Source: Planctomycetota bacterium (lineage in GTDB: Bacteria; Planctomycetota; Phycisphaerae; Phycisphaerales; SM1A02). From it: 34,349 nt of DNA. The stretch lies in assembly GCA_022566535.1 (NCBI GenBank), contig JADFIR010000033.1, positions 1 to 34,349 on the forward strand, written 5' to 3'. A program made the translations under genes and the position numbers. Shown here piece by piece: positions 16,975-24,870 of this stretch (positions are counted from its first letter, which is position 1; the number at the start of each line of letters is the position of its first letter). The notes under the pieces are model-generated. The model was not told where the DNA came from. It made no database searches and was given only the letters and a program-made list of their open reading frames with translations.

Positions 16975-18096
16975 ATGATCCCACTTGTTGATTTGCGGGC
17001 TCAGTACCAGGAGATCAAGCACGAAGTAGAGGCGGCGATCCACCGCGTGCTAGAAAGCAGCCGCTACGTGCTCGGGCCCGAAGTCGAGGCGTTCGAGCAA
17101 GGATTTGCCACCTTCTGCCGAACCCGCCACGCAGTCGCCGTCAACTCGGGGACCAGTGCCCTGCACCTGGCGCTGCTGGCGGCGGGCGTAGGCCCCAGCA
17201 GCGAGGTCATCACCGTCCCGTTCACTTTTGTGGCCACGGTGGCCGCGATCCTCTACACCGGGGCAAAGCCGGTGCTGGTGGATATCGACCCGCAGACGCT
17301 GACCATCGATACCGGCAAGATTGAGGCCGCTGTGACCTCGCGAACCGTCGCTATTCTTCCCGTCCACCTCTACGGCCACCCGGCCGACATGGATCCGATT
17401 CTTCAGATCGCGAAGAAGCATGGTCTGGTGGTCATCGAAGACTGCGCCCAGGCCCACGGCGCGCAATACAGAGGCCGGACAGTCGGGAGCATCGGGGCCA
17501 TCGGCTGCTTCAGCTTCTATCCCTCGAAAAATCTCGGGGCTTATGGAGAGGGCGGGGCGGTGACCACCGATGATGACGACCTTGCCCACAAGGTTCGCCT
17601 GCTTCGGGATTGGGGGGCGGCGCAGAGATACACCCATCTGCTCAAAGGCTACAACTACCGCATGGACGCCATCCAAGGAGCCATCCTGCGAGTGAAGCTG
17701 GCGCATCTTGAGAAGTGGACCGAAGCGCGTCGCCACCATGCCCGCTCCTACGACCGATTGCTGGCGCACAGCGGAGTCGAAACGCCCATCGCCCAAGGCT
17801 GGGCCCGACACGTCTACCACGTCTATTGCATCCGAAGCGAGAACCGCGATGCGATCCGCAAGAGTCTGCTGGCCCGGGACATTCATTGCGAGGTCCACTA
17901 TCCGGTCCCGGTTCACCTCCAGCCGGCGTTCGCCGACCTCGGCTACCAAAATGGGGACTTCCCCACGGCGGAATCCGTCGCCGAAACCCAGCTTTCCCTT
18001 CCGATGTACCCGGAGCTAACCGAGAGCCAGATTGAGGCCGTTGCCGCGGTCATCGGGGAGGCTGCAGCCGAAGAATCTTGCCGCCATGAGCAGTAG
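16975..18096 (+). CDS. DegT/DnrJ/EryC1/StrS sugar aminotransferase
   Basis: 373 residues from ATG 16975; the family begins '[15 protein letters not shown]', which sets the start. PLP-dependent aminotransferase acting on keto-sugar nucleotides. Visible features are '[17 protein letters not shown]' (phosphate-binding), '[14 protein letters not shown]', '[11 protein letters not shown]' (Asp contacting the PLP ring) and the Schiff-base lysine in '[15 protein letters not shown]'. The length and C-terminal '[12 protein letters not shown]' match QuiC/FdtB/WecE-type enzymes. It would install an amino group on a deoxysugar that the divergent GNAT could then acetylate. The next gene overlaps it by 11 bp. 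Confidence 0.94.
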   Translation: MIPLVDLRAQYQEIKHEVEAAIHRVLESSRYVLGPEVEAFEQGFATFCRTRHAVAVNSGTSALHLALLAAGVGPSSEVITVPFTFVATVAAILYTGAKPVLVDIDPQTLTIDTGKIEAAVTSRTVAILPVHLYGHPADMDPILQIAKKHGLVVIEDCAQAHGAQYRGRTVGSIGAIGCFSFYPSKNLGAYGEGGAVTTDDDDLAHKVRLLRDWGAAQRYTHLLKGYNYRMDAIQGAILRVKLAHLEKWTEARRHHARSYDRLLAHSGVETPIAQGWARHVYHVYCIRSENRDAIRKSLLARDIHCEVHYPVPVHLQPAFADLGYQNGDFPTAESVAETQLSLPMYPELTESQIEAVAAVIGEAAAEESCRHEQ

Positions 18097-19225
18097 GGAC
18101 GAATACGACGCCATCATTGTCGGCGGTGGATTCTACGGATGCCTGTTGGCGATTCATCTCCGAAAGAGCGGCGCGGAGCGTGTTCTGCTCATGGAGCGGG
18201 AATCATCCATCCTTCAGCGCGCCTCCTATGCCAACCAGGCCAGAGTCCACAATGGCTACCACTACCCGCGCAGTTTCCTGACGGCTCTGCGCTCGCGTGT
18301 CAACTTTCCGCGTTTCGTCGCGGACTATAAGGAATGTATCGACGATACTTTTGATCAGTACTACGCGATCAGCAAGGTGTTCAGCAACATTACCGCCGGA
18401 CAGTTCCACACCTTTTGTACTCGGATCGGTGCTCCGGTCGAGCCGGCCCTGCCTGAAATACGCGACCTATTCAATCAGGAGTTGATCGAGCAGGTGTTTC
18501 GGGTTAGGGAGGCGGCGTTCGATGCAGATAAGCTGCGGCAGCGAGTCATCCGTGACCTCGAGGAATACGACGTCGCTGTCAACTTCGAGTCGGAGGTCCT
18601 GCGAGTGGTTCCGGCAACCGAGTCGCGGATCGAGGTTATCTCCCTGCGCGGCGGGTCCGAAGCGCGGACAATCGCCGGCCAAGTCTTCAACTGCACCTAC
18701 TCGCGGCTCAACAAGCTCCTGGTGGACTCGGGACTGGCGGCCATTCCCCTCAAGCACGAGCTCACGGAAATGGCGTTGGTGGAAGTGCCGCCGGCGCTGA
18801 GAAAGACCGGCATTACGGTCATGTGCGGCCCCTTCTTCTCGCTCATGCCGTTTCCTGCCCAGGGCTTGCATTGCCTTAGTCATGTGCGGTATACACCCCA
18901 CCATGAATGGTTCGACACGGTGGGCGAAACCTATCGCGATCCCTATGCGTATTGCAGCCGTGTCCTCAAGGTCTCCAGCTTTCCCCAAATGATTCAAGAC
19001 GCCCAGCGGTACCTGCCCCTCATCAAGCAGTGCCGCTACCGGGGGTCCCTGTGGGAGGTCAAGACGGTGCTGCCCAAGAGCGAAGTGGACGACAGCCGTC
19101 CCATCCTGTTGCGACCGGTGCATGGCTTGGCGAACCTCACCTCGATCATGGGCTCCAAGATCGATAACGTTTATGACATGATGGATATGATTTCCACCAA
19201 CCCGCGTTCCATCACCAACGCCTAG
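18086..19225 (+). CDS. FAD-dependent oxidoreductase of a polysaccharide cluster
   Basis: 379 residues from ATG 18086, which overlaps the DegT stop by 11 bp. An N-terminal Rossmann motif '[16 protein letters not shown]' (GxGxxG type) and 'VLLMERES' bind the FAD ADP moiety as in the DAO/GMC-like group. '[14 protein letters not shown]' is a conserved element of the members found in surface-glycan loci. The reaction is unknown; it may oxidise a sugar or an amine on a lipid-linked intermediate. Translational coupling to the aminotransferase and the following GT2 gene (15 bp away) supports a common pathway. Confidence 0.82.
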   Translation: MSSRDEYDAIIVGGGFYGCLLAIHLRKSGAERVLLMERESSILQRASYANQARVHNGYHYPRSFLTALRSRVNFPRFVADYKECIDDTFDQYYAISKVFSNITAGQFHTFCTRIGAPVEPALPEIRDLFNQELIEQVFRVREAAFDADKLRQRVIRDLEEYDVAVNFESEVLRVVPATESRIEVISLRGGSEARTIAGQVFNCTYSRLNKLLVDSGLAAIPLKHELTEMALVEVPPALRKTGITVMCGPFFSLMPFPAQGLHCLSHVRYTPHHEWFDTVGETYRDPYAYCSRVLKVSSFPQMIQDAQRYLPLIKQCRYRGSLWEVKTVLPKSEVDDSRPILLRPVHGLANLTSIMGSKIDNVYDMMDMISTNPRSITNA

Positions 19226-19240
19226 CGCCGGACACTCACC

Positions 19241-20227
19241 ATGGCGTTATCTGATTGCTTTGTTTCAGTCGTCGCGCCGTTGCACAATGACTGCGACATC
19301 ATCGCCGCGTTCATCGAGGAGATCTCCGGAGTCGTCAAGCGAAACTACGCCCACTATGAGATTGTCCTCGTGGACGACGGATCGACCGATGACACCGCAG
19401 CCAAGGTGGGCGAGTTGCTTCGACAGTATGAATGCATCCGATTGATACGACTGTCGAGGCGCTTCGGATATGAAACGGCAATCCTTGCCGGGTTGGAGTC
19501 GGTCATCGGCGATTTTGTCGCGGTGATGATGCCCGATTCCGATCCGCCGGAATTGGTTCCCTCCATCATTGAGGTGGCCCGGCGAGGAGCGGGAATGGTC
19601 ACCGGAGTGCGAAGCTCACGGAAGGGTGAATCGCTTCTCATGCGGATGGGCGCAGCCTTGTTCTATTGGTACTGCAATCGGATCCTCAAAATGTCGATCC
19701 CCCGAAATTCAACATATTATCGAGTCCTCACCCGCCAGGTGGTCAACGCCATCATCCGCATAAAGGATCGGATGCGGTCCCTGCGGATCTACGCCGCCTA
19801 TGTCGGATTCCCAAACGCAACCTTCGACTACGAGCCGATGAGCCGGCGGGGAGCCTCGCGCAATCGAACGTTTCTGGAATCCGTCCGACTTGCCGTCGGC
19901 ACTGTTGTCGCCAACAGCACCCATCCCCTGCGGGTGGTCAGCGTTATGGGAATTGTCATCAGCGGTCTCAACGGCCTGTATGCCGGCTACGTGTTGCTGG
20001 CTAAATTCTTCGCCGATGAGATCGCCGCTGGATGGGCGGGCCTTTCCCTCCAGTCGGCCGCGATGTTCTTCTTCCTGTTCCTCGCTCTGGCGGTCCTTTG
20101 TGAGTACGTGGGGCGAATCCTCGGAGAGAGCGGGGATCGGCCACTTTACTATGTGTTGGAGGAGAAGAAGAGCTCGGTCCTGCTGGATGAGGACGCCCGG
20201 AAGAACGTCGTCACCGAGTCCGTGTAG
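19241..20227 (+). CDS. polyprenyl-phosphate glycosyltransferase (GtrB/ArnC-like GT2)
   Basis: 328 residues. The GT-A domain has 'SVVAPLHNDCDIIAAFIEEI', 'YEIVLVDDGSTDDT', 'LSRRFGYETAILAGLE' and 'VAVMMPDSDPPE' (the DSD-DPPE metal region). Two C-terminal transmembrane helices follow ('VVSVMGIVISGLNGLYAGYVLL' region and 'AMFFFLFLALAVLCEYVGRILGE'). This is the layout of GtrB/ArnC/DPM1-type enzymes, which charge undecaprenyl phosphate with a sugar on the cytoplasmic side for later flipping. It is the last gene of the plus-strand arm of the cluster. Confidence 0.9.
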   Translation: MALSDCFVSVVAPLHNDCDIIAAFIEEISGVVKRNYAHYEIVLVDDGSTDDTAAKVGELLRQYECIRLIRLSRRFGYETAILAGLESVIGDFVAVMMPDSDPPELVPSIIEVARRGAGMVTGVRSSRKGESLLMRMGAALFYWYCNRILKMSIPRNSTYYRVLTRQVVNAIIRIKDRMRSLRIYAAYVGFPNATFDYEPMSRRGASRNRTFLESVRLAVGTVVANSTHPLRVVSVMGIVISGLNGLYAGYVLLAKFFADEIAAGWAGLSLQSAAMFFFLFLALAVLCEYVGRILGESGDRPLYYVLEEKKSSVLLDEDARKNVVTESV

Positions 20228-20365
20228 AAAGGGATCGGCTACGTTCCTTCTGACGGATCAGATGGTCGCCGCATGTACAGTTGGGGGAACGCGACGGTTT
20301 CGGGCTGGGGACTGGTTCTCTGCGAAGAAGGGAACGACGCCGTGTTCCATTACTCGATCGAGCGA

Positions 20366-20467
20366 TCATGCCGCTTCTTGATAGTAATGATGCAGGAGTC
20401 CGCCGAGCGGTTCGCGTTGCGCGACCGTGCCTGATCCGGGTTCTGGAACCCCGTATGGGCCCAAGAA
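20366..20467 (-). pseudogene. possible 3' remnant of an integrase/transposase gene
   Basis: Reading the minus strand from an in-frame stop at 20468-20470, 33 codons end in '...REPLGGLLHHYYQEAA' and a stop at 20366-20368. This closing pattern resembles the C-termini of rve-type (IS481-like) integrases that I associate with planctomycetes, where the last residues are a Gly-Gly-L-x-H-x-Y-x-x-x-A-A motif. Nothing upstream continues the gene and no terminal repeats were recognised. The identification rests on a short motif and is tentative. Confidence 0.3.
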
Positions 20468-21284
20468 TCAGCCCAAGCGGAAGTCATAATGCGTCAAGAG
20501 CTTGAAGATGGTGTGAACTTCATCTCCGCAGGCCATCGCATGCGTGCCAGATTCGGGCCACAAACCACCCATCGCCAGCAAATCCAAGCTCCTGACACCG
20601 TGCGATTGGCAGTTGGGCTGAATATTGGACCCATACGGGGGCGACTTGTCCGAAGCTGCGCCGGCGAACCACTAGATAGAGTGCCCAGCCGGACGAGGGC
20701 CGGTCAGACTCGGCGTCCGTCAGGGGTGTGCGGCGGCCGTGATTCGGGGGTTTCCCGGGTCCTGAGCCCGAAACTCGGCCCCCGCTGCGGCCCCGGGGAC
20801 ACCACAGCAGGCCACAAACCCGCGGTCAGGCTGGTCCGGCGAGCTGACTTCGCACCCCGCACAGGCGGTCCTGAAATCGGAATCGTGTCGGCGGTTCCCT
20901 TGACGCCCGACGATGAACCGTCGATTTCCCCATTGATGTCGAGCAGTTCGCAGCGGCACATGTCGCCGGGTGGTCGGTGCCTCGCAGTCGGCCACCGTAG
21001 ACGTGTGACGGCTTGCCGGGCGGGCCGCTCATTGGGATTGAGCAGGATCCTCGCGTCACCCTGTGGAGGTAATGACGCTCACACGGCAGGGTCAAGTCGC
21101 GATCAACGGTACGGACACTCGGTGCGGCGTGTGCGGCGGGCGGTCCGGAGAGCCTCGGCCGCATCGGTCATCCTGAATGGTCGCGAGGTTCCTGGTGGGT
21201 TGATCGAACCACCGCCTCCGCGGTAGGGAACACGGATCGCGGGGCCTGCGCGGTTGCGATGATCCGGGGCGGAGAGAGACAGCC
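20468..21284. other. 817-bp region without a supported gene
   Basis: The long plus-strand frame across 20489-21226 is rich in Arg, Gly, Ser and Pro with no domain and no ribosome binding site, and competing frames exist on the minus strand. The region could be decayed DNA left with the integrase remnant. A GGAGAGAG sequence at the right end serves the next gene. Confidence 0.5.
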
Positions 21285-24194
21285 GTGACGACAGACCTAC
21301 CTCGCGTCGATCTGAGCTACCGTCCAGCGCGAGTGATCGCGTTGCTGGGGCTCGCGGCCACGGCCCTGCTGTCGATCACCGAGGCGCAGTTGCTCTGGGA
21401 CGGCCCAGCGCCTGTGCTGTTGACTGGCGTCGCCGCCAGCGCCGTTCTGTGGCTGCTGATGAGCGCCAACGTCGTTCACCGGATGCGGGCCCGAAGGTTG
21501 GCCCTTGAGCTGAAGTCGCCGGGGAACGGCGGCGAGGCAGTGTCACCAAGTTCAGCGGCCGAGATGCCGCACGTCGCGTCAAGTGCCGGCCACAAGCACG
21601 TCACGACTTGGGTCACCCTGCCGCTAGGAATTGTGACGACGGCGATGATCTGGGAGCCCGCCACGTCTCCCTGGCCCAGCCACACTGAGCTGTTGTGGAT
21701 CGGCGCGGCCGTCACCATCGTCACCTGGTTGCTGGTCGTCGCAAACGCCGTGAACCGTACCGAGGCAACAGGACTCGCTGTGAGTTGCAAGTCGATGCGC
21801 AAGCTCGACGAACTGAAGCTCGCGGTGCTGGAGCCCAGCGAACCCAAGGATCCCTCAACACTCGATCTGGCTTACGTCCCGGCGTGGCTCATCCTCCTGC
21901 TGGGATTGGTTGCCACCGCGATGCTCTGGCACGCCGAGACGCATCTTTGGAACACCAGGACCCCGTTGCTGTTGGTCGGCGCCGCCGTCAGCGCCGTTCT
22001 GTGGTTGATGGTCGTCGCCAACGCGCTGAACCGGGCTAGGGCCCGCAAGCTCGACGAGGAGCTCGGTTCTTTGCGCCAAAGCGAGGCCCTTGCCCTGGGA
22101 ACGCTGGAGTCGCTGGAGGTGTTGATCTCGGCGTGCCTTCCCGACGGAAGCCGGACGCGGTTCAATTCGCGGTACCTGGACTTTACGGGCAAGACGAAGC
22201 AGGAGTTGGCGGAACGCGGCTGGCTGGAATGCGTGCATCCGGATGACCGCCAGCAGTGTCTCGACACGATCGTGACCCAAGCCGGGCGCGCCGGCGAGGA
22301 ACGCCAGATCGAGTACTGCATGCTGGGGGGCGATGGCGAGCACCGCTGGGTCCGTGAGTTCCTCGTGCCGCGCTACGACGTCGACGGGATGCTCCTGGAA
22401 TACATTGCCACCGCAGTTGACATCACGGCCCAGGTCCAAAACGACACCAAGCAAGATGAGGCCATGGGCAGGTTGCGGGAGGACGCCAGACGGATGAAGT
22501 CCGAAGTCTCCAAACTGACGCGCTCCGGCGACCGGCTCCAGAGCAAGGCCGAGGAGGCCCAGGCCGCCGCCCGCCAGGCCGGCCAACGGCTCGCCACCGC
22601 CCGCAGCCATCTCACCGAGGCCAAGGCTGATCTCAAGACGGCGCAGGCCGAACTGCAACGCACCAAGGCTGAGATCAACCGCCTCGCCAAGTCATGCCAG
22701 AAGCTCCAGGACCTAGCCAGCTCACTGGAAGCAAATGAGCAGGATCTTCACGATCAGATCGCACAGGACGCGAAGCAGCACGAAAAAGCCGAAGCTGACC
22801 TGAAAGCCGCGCTGGTGGAGCAACAGCGCACCAAGGCAGAGCACACCCGCCTCAGCAAGTCATTCGACAAACTTCAGGACGTGATCAGCTCGTTGGAATC
22901 CAACGAGCAGGAGCTTCGCAACCAGATCGCCCGCAACCTCAAGCAACACGAGAAGGCGAAGGAAGCCGGGGACGAGGCCCGCCAGAAGGCCTCACAGCAC
23001 CGAGCCAAGAGCAATCGACTGACGACTCGCTGTAAAGAGCTCGAAGACGAGCTCGCCGATGTTCAAGCCAAGCACGCCGAGGCGCTCACCGCCGCCGACG
23101 ACCTCACGGCGCAGGCGCGCCAGGCGAAGGAAGCGGCGGGACGCGCCGAGTCGTCGGCCAAGTCTGCAGCCGGAAAGGTCGAGGCCGGATTGGCCAAGGA
23201 AATCCGCACCCAGCTGAATGGGGTCATGAATATGACGGAGCTGCTAGCCAACAGCGCTCTGGACGAGACGCAGCGCAACCAACTGGAAAACGCACAAGCG
23301 TCCGCAGAAGCGATGGCCACACTCATCGACCAGGCGCTTGGCCGCAGCAGTCACTCGCAGGCAAACAAACCCAAGATCCGGTCATTCGACCTCGGCGCGG
23401 CGGCCAACGGCGTTCGAGACCTGTTGCTGGACTCCGCCCGTCAGCGCGGGGTCACCATCTCCTGTACCGTTGACGACGATGTCCCATCTCCGGTCAGCGG
23501 CGATCCCGTGCAGCTCCGTGAGGTCCTGATGTACCTGGTGAACTCGGCGACCCGGCTCGTCGATGACGGCGAGGTCCGGCTGCGGATATCCCAAGAGGGC
23601 TCCACCGTCACACACGTCACGACCCAATTTGAAATCAGCCACGGCAGCGCCCGGGTGGCGGCCGACGAAATGGAAGCAATGTTCTCGATGAAGACGCTTC
23701 CGTCGGACATCAAACCCGGCGAGGCGGTCCCCAGCCAATACCAGGCCGCCGTCGCCTGGAAGCTCATCTCACAAATGCAGGGGGAGTTCGCGTTCGAACT
23801 TCCGGATCAGGGCGGGTTCAGGATCTGGTTCACGATCGTGCTGGCCAAGCAAGTCGTTCGCCAGGATTCCCCGCAACCCGCACGGACCGGGCGGCCCGGG
23901 AAACCTCGACTGCCGCAGGAGATGCTGAAGTGCAATTTCGGCGAGGTGGTCGAACTTGGAGCCGAGGAAATGCGCGTCAACTGTACCAAGGATCTCAAAG
24001 GCACCGTCAAGGTCGAACTACTCGAACTCGACCAGCCGCTGAAGTTGCAGGCGGAGGTGGCCTGGTCGAAGCGCCTGGGGCCGCGCAGGTTCGACGTCGG
24101 CTTGCGATTCATCAACGTCACGCCGCAGCAGAGCCGCCAGATCATGGAGGTCGCAATGGAGCATCGCCGACGCATGGTCCTGCCCATGGAATAA
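21285..24194 (+). CDS. membrane PAS / coiled-coil / pseudo-histidine kinase with PilZ-like C-terminus
   Basis: 969 residues from GTG 21285 (GGAGAGAG upstream). Three copies of a two-helix membrane module come first (about residues 9-76, 106-166, 193-262), each ending in a pattern such as 'VVANAVNR' or 'VVANALNR'. A PAS/PAC domain follows (about 270-385, 'GWLECVHPDDR' and 'ATAVDITAQVQ'), then a coiled coil (about 390-635) containing a 56-residue tandem duplication. A HisKA/HATPase-like region (about 633-855) comes next. Its fold pattern is clear ('KEIRTQLNGVMNMTELLANS', 'SGDPVQLREVLMYLVNSATR'), but the phosphoacceptor His is Lys638, the N-box Asn is Ser754, and the DxGxG and GxGxG boxes are absent. 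The last 100 residues resemble PilZ ('LQAEVAWSKR', 'FDVGLRFINVTPQQ') without its classic RxxxR and DxSxxG. I infer a non-enzymatic sensor or scaffold. Confidence 0.8.
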   Translation: MTTDLPRVDLSYRPARVIALLGLAATALLSITEAQLLWDGPAPVLLTGVAASAVLWLLMSANVVHRMRARRLALELKSPGNGGEAVSPSSAAEMPHVASSAGHKHVTTWVTLPLGIVTTAMIWEPATSPWPSHTELLWIGAAVTIVTWLLVVANAVNRTEATGLAVSCKSMRKLDELKLAVLEPSEPKDPSTLDLAYVPAWLILLLGLVATAMLWHAETHLWNTRTPLLLVGAAVSAVLWLMVVANALNRARARKLDEELGSLRQSEALALGTLESLEVLISACLPDGSRTRFNSRYLDFTGKTKQELAERGWLECVHPDDRQQCLDTIVTQAGRAGEERQIEYCMLGGDGEHRWVREFLVPRYDVDGMLLEYIATAVDITAQVQNDTKQDEAMGRLREDARRMKSEVSKLTRSGDRLQSKAEEAQAAARQAGQRLATARSHLTEAKADLKTAQAELQRTKAEINRLAKSCQKLQDLASSLEANEQDLHDQIAQDAKQHEKAEADLKAALVEQQRTKAEHTRLSKSFDKLQDVISSLESNEQELRNQIARNLKQHEKAKEAGDEARQKASQHRAKSNRLTTRCKELEDELADVQAKHAEALTAADDLTAQARQAKEAAGRAESSAKSAAGKVEAGLAKEIRTQLNGVMNMTELLANSALDETQRNQLENAQASAEAMATLIDQALGRSSHSQANKPKIRSFDLGAAANGVRDLLLDSARQRGVTISCTVDDDVPSPVSGDPVQLREVLMYLVNSATRLVDDGEVRLRISQEGSTVTHVTTQFEISHGSARVAADEMEAMFSMKTLPSDIKPGEAVPSQYQAAVAWKLISQMQGEFAFELPDQGGFRIWFTIVLAKQVVRQDSPQPARTGRPGKPRLPQEMLKCNFGEVVELGAEEMRVNCTKDLKGTVKVELLELDQPLKLQAEVAWSKRLGPRRFDVGLRFINVTPQQSRQIMEVAMEHRRRMVLPME

Positions 24195-24300
24195 TGTCAG
24201 GCCCAGGTGAGCATCACAGCGACCACGCCGTCGATGCGGCCGATGTGACGCTGCGGTCGGGGGCGTGGCCGGTGGGTGAATGCGTCAAACCGCGCTGCCT

Positions 24301-24726
24301 TTATCCGGCTGAGACCGGTGCCCCGGCCGATCCCGGCCGGGGGTCTTCTTTCGGCCGCGCCTGAACCGTCGGCATCCTCGATCTGCTGAACCTGCTGGCC
24401 AACCGGGGACCGTGTCCATAAAAGAGAGATAGCTGATAGCCGAGGGCGGGATTGTGGCATGTCGCGCAACTGATGGTGGCGTCCCCGCTGAGGCGCGGAT
24501 CGAAGTAGAGTAGCTTGCCGAGCTCGACCTTCTCGGCGGTCTGAGGATTACTCGCCGGGATCGGCAGCGGCGAAAGACCCAGCGGGACCGCGGCCCGGTC
24601 TACCGGATTGCCGTTGGGCTCGCCTGATTTCCCCGTTCCTTCCGCGACGAGCAGCGTTGCTCCGAGCACGCCGAGCGTTGCGATCGAAACGGCGGCCACG
24701 AAACGCTGGTTTGGATGAATACGCAT
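24301..24726 (-). pseudogene. MauG/cytochrome c peroxidase N-terminus, truncated
   Basis: Signal-like N-terminus ('[20 protein letters not shown]'), then '[22 protein letters not shown]', '[22 protein letters not shown]', matching the first haem-binding region (CATCH) of di-haem cytochrome c peroxidases/MauG-like proteins that detoxify H2O2 in the periplasm. The family needs over 300 residues and a second CxxCH. Here the similarity ends at 'ALGY' near 24440 and the frame then only reads the antisense of the orphan dockerin tail. It is on the same strand and 144 bp downstream of the Rieske gene, so it may once have been part of that redox group. Confidence 0.6.
24356..24421 (+). pseudogene. 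orphan dockerin-like C-terminal tail
   Basis: The frame 24368-24421 reads '[17 protein letters not shown]' and a stop, the typical end of planctomycete exported proteins. An in-frame TGA at 24362-24364 blocks it from upstream, and no body of the protein is present. It abuts the truncated peroxidase gene on the other strand. This is a remnant of a C-terminal module only. Confidence 0.55.
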
Positions 24727-24870
24727 GGGAGTTTCGTCCTTGTCCGTGTAACAGCAGTAGATCGACCTCTACGAGACCACCCCTACACGCGGGTTGGTCC
24801 GCGAGTGTGGACCACGTCTTTTGAGCATTGTTGGATTTCGTCGCGGGGTACCTAGGCTCGCACCAACGAC

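Noticed and set aside
20826..20961. 'LLDINGEIDG' on the minus strand as a dockerin-like repeat
   Set aside because: Only a few residues match, the EF-hand spacing is wrong, and no flanking tail motif is present.
20489..21226. 245-residue plus-strand open frame
   Set aside because: Arg/Gly/Ser/Pro-rich composition, no domain, no ribosome binding site, and several competing frames of similar quality; typical of GC-rich noncoding DNA.
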